Source of the DNA: Lentzea californiensis
GTDB lineage: Bacteria; Actinomycetota; Actinomycetes; Mycobacteriales; Pseudonocardiaceae
Assembly: GCF_024648825.1 (NCBI RefSeq)
Contig: NZ_JANBBE010000006.1
Span: 372,001-436,000 of the forward strand
DNA length: 64,000 nucleotides
Reading direction: 5' to 3'
Positions within the stretch are counted from its first letter, which is position 1. Each line of letters opens with the position of its first letter. The translations under genes and the position numbers were made by a program. The notes beneath the pieces were generated by a model. That model saw only the letters and a program-made list of their open reading frames with translations. It had not been told where the DNA came from and made no database searches. Shown here piece after piece: positions 25,632 to 33,995 of this stretch.

Positions 25632-26342
25632 ATGACCGGATCCATCCCTGCGCCGGAGCCCCGGCTGCACCTCCAGCTGCTCGACGGTTTCCGGCTGGGC
25701 TTCGGCCGGACACCGATCCACGTGGTGCCCGGTGCGCAGAGACTCCTCGCGCTCCTGGCACTCCACCCGAGCCCCGTGCCGCGCCCCGTCGCCGCGGCAC
25801 TGCTCTGGCCGGAGGCCACCTCGCGCCGCGCGGCCGCGTGCCTGCGCTCGTCGTTGTGGCGGTTGAGCAAACCGGCTCCGCTGGTCGCGTTCGTCGAGGA
25901 CGCGCTGACGCTGGACGTGGAGGTCGACATCGACTTCCGCCGCGCCTGCGCCCTCACCGCCGAACCGGGCGCGGACTCCGACGCGGTGGCTCTGCTCAAG
26001 GCCGACCTGCTGCCGGGCTGGGACCAGCCGTGGGTGCAGGCCGAGCGGGACTGGTGGCGGCAAGCACGGCTGCGCGCACTGGAAGTGCTGAGCGAGCGGC
26101 TCCGGTCACGCGGCGACCACCACCACGCGCACCAGGCCGCACTGGCGGCCGTTCAGACCGACCCGCTGCGGGAAAGCGCTCACCGCACACTCGTCCAACT
26201 GCACTTGGCCGACGGCAACCCCGCACAGGCGTTGCGCCAGTACCAGATCTACCGAGCCCTGCTCCGCTCGGAACTCGGCCTCGAACCGTCCCCGTACATC
26301 CACGACCTCATGCGGCCGCTACTGAGGAGCGCGCGCCGGTAG
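25632..26342 (+). CDS. BTAD/SARP-like transcriptional regulator
   Basis: 236 residues. An N-terminal winged-helix-like part (LQLLDGFRLGFGRTPIHVVPGAQRLLALL) precedes a bacterial transcriptional activator domain of TPR-type helices (HQAALAAVQTDPLRESAHRT, ALRQYQIYRALLRSELGLEPSP). This is the short SARP/AfsR-like form without ATPase. No biosynthetic cluster lies next to it. Its TAG directly abuts the stop of the convergent MarR gene. Confidence 0.88.
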   Translation: MTGSIPAPEPRLHLQLLDGFRLGFGRTPIHVVPGAQRLLALLALHPSPVPRPVAAALLWPEATSRRAAACLRSSLWRLSKPAPLVAFVEDALTLDVEVDIDFRRACALTAEPGADSDAVALLKADLLPGWDQPWVQAERDWWRQARLRALEVLSERLRSRGDHHHAHQAALAAVQTDPLRESAHRTLVQLHLADGNPAQALRQYQIYRALLRSELGLEPSPYIHDLMRPLLRSARR

Positions 26343-26822
26343 TCACTGATCGGTGAGGGACGGGAGGAGCTTGGCGGTGATCTCGCGGAGGCGGGCGACG
26401 TCATCGGCGGTCAGGTGGTCGAAGACGAGGCGGCGGACCTCGGCGACGTGACCGGGTGCGGCGGAGCGCAGGAAGTTCCAGCCGTCGTCGGTGAGCCGTG
26501 CGACCTGGCCGCGCTTGTCGGTCGGGCAGGCGGACCGCTCGACCCAGCCGCGTTCCTCCAGCACGGTCACCGCGTGCGAGAGCCGGGTCGTGGTCGTGCC
26601 CGCCCTGCGTGCGAGCTGTGTCATGCGCATGCTGCCGTCGCGCTCGGCGCTGAGCATGGTCAGGACGCGGTAGTGGGCGTGCGGCAGGCCCGCGTCGTCA
26701 CGAAGCTGCCGGTCCAGCGCGGTCGGCAGCAGCATCAGCACCTGCGTGAGGTTCAGCCAGGCGTCCATCTCGGCGCTGGTGAGCCATCGTGGTTCGGCTG
26801 CGGGTCGTGCGTCGGTCACCAC
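26343..26822 (-). CDS. MarR family regulator
   Basis: 159 residues. wHTH region: HYRVLTMLSAERDGSMRMTQLARRAGTTTTRLSHAVTVLEERGWVERSACPTDKRGQVARLT, with the D-K-R wing. It is the last gene of the operon ribA - nitroreductase - marR (1 nt after the nitroreductase stop), and two palindromic sites in front of ribA suggest self-control. Confidence 0.9.
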   Translation of the reverse strand: MVTDARPAAEPRWLTSAEMDAWLNLTQVLMLLPTALDRQLRDDAGLPHAHYRVLTMLSAERDGSMRMTQLARRAGTTTTRLSHAVTVLEERGWVERSACPTDKRGQVARLTDDGWNFLRSAAPGHVAEVRRLVFDHLTADDVARLREITAKLLPSLTDQ

Positions 26823-26823
26823 G

Positions 26824-27417
26824 TCATCCTGCCTGCTGCGGCCGCACCGGGAGCAGCAGTTCGCCGACGGGCAGGCGCACCCGTACGGCGGTCTCCCTCT
26901 GTGCGAACGGTTCGGTGAGCCGTTCAGGCTCGTCGCGCAGCCCGATGGCGACGACGACCAGCGGCGTCACGCCGGCCGCCGCGAGCACGGCGGTGAGGCG
27001 GTCGCGGTCGAATCCGCCCATCTGGTGCACCGCCAGTCCTTCGGCCTGGGCCTGCACCGACAGGTGCGCCACGGCCTGGCCCGCGTCGTAGACCGCCCAC
27101 GGCTGCGCGGCGCCGTCGGCACCGGTGGTCCGCGCCGCCACGACGACCAGTGCCGACGCGGCCCACGCCCACACCTGGTCGCCCGCGGCCAGGGTGCCGA
27201 GCACCGCCGCGTGCTCGGCGGTGCCGCGCCTGGTCACGGCGAAGCGCCACGGCTGCGTGTTGGACGCGCTCGGCGCCCAGCGGGCGGCTTCCAGCAACGC
27301 GGCGAGCTGCTCGCCGGTGACCTCGTGGTCCGGGTCGAACGCCCGGGAGCTCCACCGCGCCGCCAGCAACGGGTGCAGCGGCACCACCGTCGACGCCGTC
27401 TTGTCGAGCGTGGTCAT
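26824..27417 (-). CDS. Nitroreductase family protein (FMN)
   Basis: 197 residues. Family motifs: RWSSRAFDPDHEV (FMN phosphate), AARWAPSASNTQPWRFAV, and LSVQAQAEGLAVHQMGGFDRD for the dimer/FMN face. Such enzymes use NAD(P)H to reduce nitro groups, quinones or alkenes. It lies between ribA, which feeds flavin synthesis, and a MarR regulator. Confidence 0.9.
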   Translation of the reverse strand: MTTLDKTASTVVPLHPLLAARWSSRAFDPDHEVTGEQLAALLEAARWAPSASNTQPWRFAVTRRGTAEHAAVLGTLAAGDQVWAWAASALVVVAARTTGADGAAQPWAVYDAGQAVAHLSVQAQAEGLAVHQMGGFDRDRLTAVLAAAGVTPLVVVAIGLRDEPERLTEPFAQRETAVRVRLPVGELLLPVRPQQAG

Positions 27418-27438
27418 GTCATTCCTTCCCGGCGGCGG

Positions 27439-28080
27439 TCAGCCAGCCAGCGGCAGGTCGATGGTGTGGTGGGTGTGGGCGACCTTGGCCGACAGGTAGG
27501 CGGCGTTCGCGGCGGTCAGGTGCACGCCGGTCGGGACGTGGCCGGCCACCCGCACGCCGAGCGCGTCGAGCTGCAGCGCCTTGTCGGGGTTGTTGCTCAG
27601 CAACCGGATCCGGTCGACACCCAGCGCGTGCAGCATCTGCGCCGCCGCCGAGTAGTCGCGCTCGTCCTCGCCGCGCCCGAGCGCCAGGTTCGCCTCGTAG
27701 GTGTCGAGCCCGGCGTCCTGCAGGGCGTACGCGTCGAGCTTGGCGTACAGCCCGATGCCGCGACCTTCCTGCCGCAGGTACAGGAGGAGGCCGCCCTCGC
27801 CCGCGATCCGTTCCACCGCCTCGCGGAGCTGAGGGCCGCAGTCACAGCGCTGGGACCCGAACACGTCGCCGGTGAGGCACTCGCTGTGCGGCCGCACCAG
27901 CGGCGCGTCGCCTCCGGCCACCGCCGTCCGCCAGTCGCCGAGTCCCAGTGCGAGATGCTCGAGGCCGTCGGCGAGACCGGTGAAGGTGAAGACCTCCGCG
28001 GTGGTGGCGTACCCGTCCGGGAACTCCAGCGGCACCGTGACCTGCGTGCGCACCGTCGCCTTCAGCTCCGTGCTCGTCAT
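27439..28080 (-). CDS. ribA: GTP cyclohydrolase II
   Basis: 213 residues, single-domain RibA (no DHBP synthase part). The zinc site is [16 protein letters not shown] (C-x10-C-x-C), the GTP and catalytic segment [14 protein letters not shown], and the product region [13 protein letters not shown]. It opens the GTP ring, the first step to riboflavin, FMN and F420-type deazaflavins. A single-domain RibA in a MarR-nitroreductase operon looks like an extra inducible copy, not the housekeeping riboflavin gene. Confidence 0.93.
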   Translation of the reverse strand: MTSTELKATVRTQVTVPLEFPDGYATTAEVFTFTGLADGLEHLALGLGDWRTAVAGGDAPLVRPHSECLTGDVFGSQRCDCGPQLREAVERIAGEGGLLLYLRQEGRGIGLYAKLDAYALQDAGLDTYEANLALGRGEDERDYSAAAQMLHALGVDRIRLLSNNPDKALQLDALGVRVAGHVPTGVHLTAANAAYLSAKVAHTHHTIDLPLAG

Positions 28081-28095
28081 CCGGGCCTCCGCGTC

Positions 28096-28141
28096 GTTGA
28101 AGTTTCATATCAGTCTGCGATTTCACTATTGAAACTTCAAC
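28096..28141. promoter_or_regulatory. Two phased MarR-type operator palindromes
   Basis: TTGAAGTTTCAT (28097-28108) and TTGAAACTTCAA (28129-28140) are each TTGAA-N2-TTCAA type sites, with centres 32 bp apart, about three helix turns. Together they form a 12-bp inverted repeat, 28096-28107 with 28130-28141. They lie 17 bp upstream of ribA. Confidence 0.7.
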
Positions 28142-28171
28142 AAAACTGGGCATGGCCCTGATCACAGACCT

Positions 28172-28879
28172 TCAGGCCGCACAGGACGGCATGCCGAACC
28201 TGGCTTGCACACCGGGTGAGTACAGAACGCTCGTCGGCTCGCCGAAGACCGGGATCTTCGCCGAAGCGACCAGGTCGTCGTCGCAGCACACGATCGTGGC
28301 GCGGCTCAGTTCCCACGGAGCGTGGTGGCTCGGCAGGTACGTGGTCCGGCCGAGCAAGGACGTGTGCAGGCCCCACCTGCCCGTCAGGAACTCCTCCAGC
28401 GGGCTCGGCCGGACGATCCGCTCCCCCGCCCGCACGGTGAACGTGCTCGTCGCATCCGGACGGTGAGGCCACCTGCGCCTGCAGGTGTAGGTGACCTCGT
28501 CGCCGTCGCGGCGCACCACCATGTCCGACAGCATGTACGGCAGTCCCGCGAGAGCTCGTGCGCCCAGCACGAACGGCAGGTTCGAGGCGTCCATGGAGAG
28601 GAACACGACGCCACGCCGTCCCCGCCGGTCGACCGTGTAGAGCCGGACGTTGGTCTCCGGGAAACTCCAGCGGCCGGCCAGCGCGGGCCAGCCCAGCGGG
28701 CACAGGCGGAAGGCGACCAGCCCGACGAACGTGTCGCCGCCGACCACGTCCGGTCTCGTCCCCGCGGGCAGCAGATGTTCCACCGCCGCAGGGGAAACCC
28801 GCCAGTGCAGGAACGTCACGTCGCTCCACCACTGCGTCAACACCGAACGGTCGATGCGCCGCGGTGAGCCGAAGGTCAT
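28172..28879 (-). CDS. DUF2071/YqjF family protein
   Basis: 235 residues from the ATG at 28879. The opening WWSDVTFLHWRVSPAAVEHLLPAGTRPDVVGG and SFPETNVRLYTVDRRGRRGVVFLSMDAS are typical of the YqjF-like acetoacetate-decarboxylase-fold family. Function unknown. It ends 31 bp before the operator of the ribA operon and is on the same strand, but the palindromes separate the units. Confidence 0.87.
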   Translation of the reverse strand: MTFGSPRRIDRSVLTQWWSDVTFLHWRVSPAAVEHLLPAGTRPDVVGGDTFVGLVAFRLCPLGWPALAGRWSFPETNVRLYTVDRRGRRGVVFLSMDASNLPFVLGARALAGLPYMLSDMVVRRDGDEVTYTCRRRWPHRPDATSTFTVRAGERIVRPSPLEEFLTGRWGLHTSLLGRTTYLPSHHAPWELSRATIVCCDDDLVASAKIPVFGEPTSVLYSPGVQARFGMPSCAA

Positions 28880-28946
28880 GTGCCAGATTGAAGCGCGGCA
28901 CAGCTGAGAGTCCGCGCCGGATTCCTCAAGCGAGCAACTGTTCCGG

Positions 28947-29387
28947 TCAGCGGCGTCCCGCGGACAGGACGACGAGGAACTGGCCGCCACCCGGCTCGAC
29001 ACCGGCGGTCACCGGCAGCCCCGGCACCAGCCGGGAGAACCGGTCCACCAGCCACTCCGCCACCTCGTGAGCGTCCTTTTCGGTCGGACAGCGGCCCACC
29101 ATCTCACGGCCCCCCTTGCGTTCCAGCCGCCCGGCCACGGTGATCAGCGGCGCGGGTTCGGCCACGTGCAGGTGGTCCGGCCAGGCGATGACGACCTTGA
29201 CCGCGCCCTTGCGGCTGTTGCACCCGCGGTGCGCGAGCCGTTCGGCGATCTTGGCCTTGCGGTCGGCCGTCCTGCTGTCGACGCTGGGCCCTCGCCCGTC
29301 GTTCACCGACATGCCGGGGTCGACCGGTTCGTCGCAGACCCAGCACCGCCAGTTGTCGCGCTCGGCCACGTCATCGAGTTGACTCAC
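28947..29387 (-). CDS. HNH-like zinc protein, unknown
   Basis: 146 residues. RDNWRCWVCDEPVDP gives a Cys pair and LAHRGCNSRKGAVK a His/Cys/Asn end, the layout of HNH-type zinc modules; a full HNH catalytic triad is not certain. The C-terminal half (EKDAHEVAEWLVDRFSRLV) is a separate alpha/beta part. It is divergent from the P450 operon, and the TetR-type palindrome at 29436 lies 49 bp before its start, so it may share that control. Confidence 0.6.
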   Translation of the reverse strand: MSQLDDVAERDNWRCWVCDEPVDPGMSVNDGRGPSVDSRTADRKAKIAERLAHRGCNSRKGAVKVVIAWPDHLHVAEPAPLITVAGRLERKGGREMVGRCPTEKDAHEVAEWLVDRFSRLVPGLPVTAGVEPGGGQFLVVLSAGRR

Positions 29388-29435
29388 CTGCGCAAACTAG
29401 CCTGCCCGTTCCTCACGACCACCCGGCGACCTGCG

Positions 29436-29461
29436 CTTTAAGTCAGTCACTTGACTTAAAG
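29436..29461. promoter_or_regulatory. TetR-type operator palindrome of the P450 operon
   Basis: CTTTAAGTCA (29436-29445), 6 nt, TGACTTAAAG (29452-29461): a perfect 10-bp inverted repeat in an AT-rich gap between divergent genes, 63 bp before the first P450 start. The tetR gene is second in the operon. Confidence 0.75.
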
Positions 29462-29524
29462 TCCTCCGATCTCCAAGCTGTGGGTGAGCGGCCGAACACG
29501 CGCTGCTGTGAGAGGAGGCGTCCG

Positions 29525-30733
29525 TTGACGCAGGTGGAAGAGCCGTTGCGGTACCCGATCCCCGCCGGGAACGCGTTGGATCCGCCCGAGGAGTGGGCGC
29601 GGCTGCGTGATCGGTGCCCGGTCGCGCACGTGACGCTGCCCAGCGGTGACGGTGCCACGCTGGTGACCCGCTACGACGACGTCAAGCAGGTGCTGTCCGA
29701 CCCTCGGTTCACCAGGACGGGGCCGGGCCGGGGCGCCAGGGTCTCCGCCGAGGACGGCGGGGTGTTCGACAGCGAGATGGCGTCGGTGCTGCCGCAGCAC
29801 GGCCCGGAGCACCTGCGCTGGCGGCGGATGATCGGCAGGTGGTTCACCGCCAAGCGGATGAACGCCCTGCGGCCCGGCATCGAGGCGATGGCCGAGCGGC
29901 TGGTCGACGACATGGTCGCGAAGGGCGGACCAGCCGATCTGAAGGCGGGTCTGGGTTTCCCGCTGCCGGTCTGGGTGATCTGCGACATGCTCGGGGTTCC
30001 GGACGCCGACCGCGACAGGTTCGCGCACTGGTCGGACATGTTGCTCAGCATGACCCGCTTCTCCCAGGAGGAGATGGCGGCGGCGCACGCCGAGTTCGGT
30101 GCCTACATGGCGGCGCACATCGCGGCCAAGCGGGCGGAACCCGGCGACGACGTCCTCAGCGCGCTCATCGCGGAGACCGACGCCGACGGCGACCCGCTCT
30201 CCGACGTCGTCCTCATCTCGACGGGCATCGGGCTGCTGGTGGCGGGGCACGAGACCACCGCCAACATGATCGCCAAGATGGTCGCGATGCTGCTCGCCGA
30301 CCGGAGTCGCTGGGAGCGGCTGCTGGAGGACCGGTCGCTGGTGCGCACCGCCGTCGAGGAGGCGTTGCGGATGGACGCCAACTCCGGGTTCGGCATGGTG
30401 CGGTACTTCGACGAGGACGTCGAGATCGCCGGCACGGTCCTGCCCGCCGGGACGACGGCGGTGTGCAGCATGGCCGCGGCCAACCGGGACGAGAGCGCCT
30501 TCGCCGACGCCTCGCAGATGGACCTGCGCCGCAGCCCGAACCCGCACCTGGCCTTCGGCGCCGGCGCGCACGCGTGCATCGGGCAACCGCTGGCGCGCAC
30601 CGAACTGCAGGCCGTGCTCGACGTCCTGCTGCGCAGGCTGCCCACCCTCGAGCTCGCCATCGGCGCCGACGACCTGCGCCGGGTGGAGGGGCTGGTCGTC
30701 GGCGGGCTCACGGAGCTGCCGGTGAGGTGGTGA
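29525..30733 (+). CDS. Cytochrome P450
   Basis: 402 residues from the TTG at 29525, chosen because GAGAGGAGG lies about 6 nt upstream. I-helix LVAGHETTANM with the acid-alcohol (ET) pair, K-helix EEALR and heme loop AFGAGAHACIGQPLAR with the Cys ligand. A bacterial class I P450 that needs ferredoxin and ferredoxin reductase, both encoded three genes on. The nearest genes give no secondary-metabolite context, so substrate use for catabolism or detoxification is as likely as biosynthesis. Confidence 0.93.
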   Translation: MTQVEEPLRYPIPAGNALDPPEEWARLRDRCPVAHVTLPSGDGATLVTRYDDVKQVLSDPRFTRTGPGRGARVSAEDGGVFDSEMASVLPQHGPEHLRWRRMIGRWFTAKRMNALRPGIEAMAERLVDDMVAKGGPADLKAGLGFPLPVWVICDMLGVPDADRDRFAHWSDMLLSMTRFSQEEMAAAHAEFGAYMAAHIAAKRAEPGDDVLSALIAETDADGDPLSDVVLISTGIGLLVAGHETTANMIAKMVAMLLADRSRWERLLEDRSLVRTAVEEALRMDANSGFGMVRYFDEDVEIAGTVLPAGTTAVCSMAAANRDESAFADASQMDLRRSPNPHLAFGAGAHACIGQPLARTELQAVLDVLLRRLPTLELAIGADDLRRVEGLVVGGLTELPVRW

Positions 30734-30736
30734 CCC

Positions 30737-31408
30737 GTGACGAGTGAGGCCACCAGGACCGGGCGGGCGCAGCCGACCAGGGAACTGATCCTGACGGCGG
30801 CAGAACGGCTGTTCGCCGAGCACGGCGTCCTCGCGGTGTCCAACAGGCAGATCAGCGAGGCCGCCGGGCAGGGGAACAACACCGCGGTGAGCTACCACTT
30901 CGGCACCAAGGCCGACCTGGTGCGAGCGATCGCGCGCAAGCACTCCACGTCGATCGAGGAGATCCGGCGGCACAGGGTGACCGAGGCCGGCGACAGCTCG
31001 AACGTGCGGGACTGGATCGCCTGCCTGGTAAGCCCGGTGGCCGAGCACCTCGAGGCGGTGGGCAGCCCGACGTGGTTCGCCCGGTTCGGCGCGCAGGTGA
31101 TGACCGACCCCACCTTCCGGCCGATCATGATCGACGAGTCGCTGTCGTCGCCGTCGCTGATGCGCATCCTCGAGTCGCTCAACCGGTGCCTGCCCGACAT
31201 GCCGCCGCAGGTCAGGGCCGAACGCGCCGACATGGCGCGCCAGCTGATCGTGCACGTGTTCGGCGAGCGCGAACGCTCCCTCGCCGAAGACACCACCACA
31301 CCCCGGCACACGTGGAACTCCGCGGCGGCCGGACTGATCGACGCGCTCGCCGGGATGTGGCTCGCCCCCATCTCCCCCACCGGGCAACGAGAGAAGAAGG
31401 AACGATGA
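30737..31408 (+). CDS. TetR family regulator
   Basis: 223 residues, GTG start 3 nt after the P450 stop. HTH: ELILTAAERLFAEHGVLAVSNRQISEAAGQGNNTAVSYHFGTKADLVRAI. C-terminal ligand domain with TetR_C-type helices. It sits inside the operon it most likely represses through the palindrome at 29436-29461. Its stop overlaps the ferredoxin start (ATGA). Confidence 0.92.
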   Translation: MTSEATRTGRAQPTRELILTAAERLFAEHGVLAVSNRQISEAAGQGNNTAVSYHFGTKADLVRAIARKHSTSIEEIRRHRVTEAGDSSNVRDWIACLVSPVAEHLEAVGSPTWFARFGAQVMTDPTFRPIMIDESLSSPSLMRILESLNRCLPDMPPQVRAERADMARQLIVHVFGERERSLAEDTTTPRHTWNSAAAGLIDALAGMWLAPISPTGQREKKER

Positions 31409-31599
31409 AGGTAATCGTTGACCAGGAGAAGTGTTGCGGCGCAGGCACGTGCGTGCTGCTCGCACCGGACGTGTTCGACCAGCGCGACGAGGACGGGATC
31501 GTCGTCCTGCTCGACGAGGCGCCACCCGCGGAACTGGCGGACGTCGTGCGCGAGGCCGCCAGTGTGTGTCCCGGCGTCGCGATCACGGTGAACGAGTGA
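31405..31599 (+). CDS. Single-cluster ferredoxin of the P450 operon
   Basis: 64 residues. Cluster ligands are in KCCGAGTCVLLAPDVFD and SVCPGVAI; the middle ligand position of a 4Fe-4S motif is not Cys, so a 3Fe-4S cluster is expected, as in ferredoxins that serve CYP105-like enzymes. Both start and stop overlap the neighbouring genes (ATGA, GTGA). Confidence 0.92.
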   Translation: MKVIVDQEKCCGAGTCVLLAPDVFDQRDEDGIVVLLDEAPPAELADVVREAASVCPGVAITVNE

Positions 31600-32780
31600 G
31601 CGCTCCGGACGGCGTGCTCGTCGTCGGGGCTTCCGCGGCTGGTCTCGCCGCCGTGGAAGCGCTGCGGCGCAAGGAGTACCGCGGTCCGATCACCGTGCTC
31701 GGCGCCGAGCGGCACCTGCCGTACGACCGGCCGCCGTTGTCCAAGCAGGTCCTCGCCGGCACCTGGCCTCCCGACCGGGCGCGACTGCGGCCTCCCGAGG
31801 TCTTGTCCACTTTGGACGCCGAGTTCGTGCTCGGCGACGCCGCCGTGGGCCTGGACGTCCCGGCGCGGACCGTCCGCACGGCTTCCGGCCGCGAGTTCAC
31901 CGCGGAAGCCGTCGTCGTGGCGACCGGGTCGCGGGCGCGCACCCTGCCGGGCCAGGACGGCCTCGCCGGAGTCCACGTGCTCCGCACGCTCGACGACGCC
32001 CTGGCCCTGCGCGAGGACCTGCTGGCCGGCTCGCGGGTCGTGGTCGTCGGCGACGGGGTGCTGGGCACCGAGATCGCCGCCACCGCGCGGATGATGGGAC
32101 TCGCCGTCACGATCGCCGGACCGCAGCGGGCACCCCTGGCCTACCAGTTCGGCGCGCTACCGGCACAACTGCTGGCGGGCCTCCACACCTCGAACGGCGT
32201 CGAACTGCGGCTCGGCGCCGGTGTCACCGGCCTGTCCTCGCACGAGGGCAGGGTGACCGGCGTGTGCCTGGAGACCGGCGAGGTGCTGCCGGCGGACGTC
32301 GTCGTGGTGGCGTTCGGAGCCGCTCCCGCCGCGGACTGGCTGGCGGGCAGCGGAGTGCCGCGCGACAACGGGATCGTGTGCGACTCGCGCTGCCGGGCGG
32401 CGGAGGGGATCTACGCCGCCGGCGACGTGGCCCGGTGGCACCACGAAACGCTGGACGTCCTGCTGCGCCTGGAAAATCGCACCAACGCGACCGAGCAAGG
32501 CATAGCGGTGGCCGGCGCGATCCTCGGCGAGGACAGGCCGTACACGCCGGTGCCCTACTTCTGGACCGACCAGTTCGACGTCAAGATCCAGGTGCACGGC
32601 GTGCTCGGCGCCGACGCCGACGTGACCGTTGTGGACGGTGACCCGGCGGAGCACCGCTTCGTCGCGACGTACCGCCGCGACGGCGTCGTCACCGGCGTGC
32701 TCGGCTGGAACATGGCCAAACAAGCCCGTCTGCTGCGGCAGGAGATCGGGAAATCGGTACTCGTGGGAGGAAAGTCGTGA
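31596..32780 (+). CDS. NAD(P)H-dependent FAD ferredoxin reductase
   Basis: 394 residues from a GTG overlapping the ferredoxin stop. FAD site VLVVGASAAGLAAVEALR, NAD(P) site RVVVVGDGVLGTEIAATARM, second FAD motif EGIYAAGDVARW, and a C-terminal reductase domain (PVPYFWTDQFDVKIQVHG) as in putidaredoxin-reductase-type enzymes. It passes electrons to the ferredoxin upstream and so to one or both P450s. Confidence 0.93.
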   Translation: MSAPDGVLVVGASAAGLAAVEALRRKEYRGPITVLGAERHLPYDRPPLSKQVLAGTWPPDRARLRPPEVLSTLDAEFVLGDAAVGLDVPARTVRTASGREFTAEAVVVATGSRARTLPGQDGLAGVHVLRTLDDALALREDLLAGSRVVVVGDGVLGTEIAATARMMGLAVTIAGPQRAPLAYQFGALPAQLLAGLHTSNGVELRLGAGVTGLSSHEGRVTGVCLETGEVLPADVVVVAFGAAPAADWLAGSGVPRDNGIVCDSRCRAAEGIYAAGDVARWHHETLDVLLRLENRTNATEQGIAVAGAILGEDRPYTPVPYFWTDQFDVKIQVHGVLGADADVTVVDGDPAEHRFVATYRRDGVVTGVLGWNMAKQARLLRQEIGKSVLVGGKS

Positions 32781-33979
32781 CGGGCACCATGAAGACGTTT
32801 CCGGGGGTGCGGGCGGAGAAGTGCCCGTTCGACCCGCCTCCGGCCATCCAGTCGTTGCAGCAGGAGGCACCGCTGACGCGGGTCCGGCTGCGCAACGGCA
32901 CCGAGGTGTGGCTGGTGACCAGGTACGCGGAGCAGAAGGCGCTCCTGGCCGACGCCCGGCTCAGCTCGGACGCCACCCGGCCGGGCTACCCGATCGAGGT
33001 CGACGTCTCGGCGGACGGGGGCACCCCCATCAGCTTCATCCTCATGGACGACCCCGAGCACGCCCGGCTCCGCCGGATGGTGACCTCGTCGTTCACGATC
33101 AAGCGGATCGAGGCGATGAGGCCGGGCGTGCAGCAGGTCGTCGACGACCTCCTCGACGACCTGCTGACCGGCCCCAAACCCGTGGACCTGGTGCAGGCGT
33201 TCGCGCTCCCGATGCCGTCACTGGTGATCTGCAGGCTGCTCGGCGTGCCGTACGACGACCACGAGTCGTTCCAGGAGAACAGCAAGGTCCTCATCAACCG
33301 CGACGCCACCGGGGACGAGCGGCGCGCCGCGGGCGGCAGGCTCTTCCAGTACCTGGACGGCCTCGTCGGCGAGAAGGTCGAGAACCCCGGCGACGACCTC
33401 CTGTCCAGCCTGGTCGAGCGGATCGAGAAGGCCGAGCTGACCCGCCCGGAAGCGGTGCAGATGGGCGTGCTCATGCTGCTCGCCGGACACGAGACCACCG
33501 CGAACATGATCGCCCTCGGCACCCTGGCGCTACTGGAGAACCCGGATCAGCTGGCGAGGCTCCGCGAGTCGGACGACCCCGCGTTCGTGTCGTCCGCCGT
33601 CGAGGAGTTGTTGCGCTACCTGCACATCACGCACAACGGCCGCCGCAGGGTCGCGCTGCAGGACGTCGAGATCGCCGGCGAGACCATCCGCGCGGGCGAG
33701 GGCGTCATCATGGCCGGCGACGTCGGCAACCGCGACCCGTCGGTGTTCCCGGACCCCGACCGGCTCGACCTCGGCCGCAATCCCCGGCAACACGTCGCGT
33801 TCGGCTTCGGCGTGCACCAGTGCCTCGGCCAGCCGCTGGCCCGGATGGAGCTGCAGGTCGTGTACAGCACGCTGTACCGGCGGATCCCGACGCTGCGGCT
33901 GGCCACCGAGTTGGAGAAGATCCCGTTCAAACACGACGGCTCGGTGTACGGCGTCTACGAGCTTCCCGTGACCTGGTGA
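32777..33979 (+). CDS. Cytochrome P450, CYP105-like
   Basis: 400 residues, GTG start overlapping the reductase stop (GTGA). I-helix MLLAGHETTANM, K-helix EELLRYLHI, heme loop AFGFGVHQCLGQPLARMEL. The start, FPGVRAEKCPFDPPPAIQSL, is typical of CYP105-type enzymes, many of which act on xenobiotics or late biosynthetic steps. Last gene of a five-gene coupled operon; its 3' end faces the quinone oxidoreductase. Confidence 0.93.
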   Translation: MTGTMKTFPGVRAEKCPFDPPPAIQSLQQEAPLTRVRLRNGTEVWLVTRYAEQKALLADARLSSDATRPGYPIEVDVSADGGTPISFILMDDPEHARLRRMVTSSFTIKRIEAMRPGVQQVVDDLLDDLLTGPKPVDLVQAFALPMPSLVICRLLGVPYDDHESFQENSKVLINRDATGDERRAAGGRLFQYLDGLVGEKVENPGDDLLSSLVERIEKAELTRPEAVQMGVLMLLAGHETTANMIALGTLALLENPDQLARLRESDDPAFVSSAVEELLRYLHITHNGRRRVALQDVEIAGETIRAGEGVIMAGDVGNRDPSVFPDPDRLDLGRNPRQHVAFGFGVHQCLGQPLARMELQVVYSTLYRRIPTLRLATELEKIPFKHDGSVYGVYELPVTW

Positions 33980-33995
33980 CGGTGGCACGAGCCCG

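Noticed and set aside
29456-31525. 689-codon minus-strand ORF
   Set aside because: Antisense to the first P450 and TetR genes, both with clear motifs.
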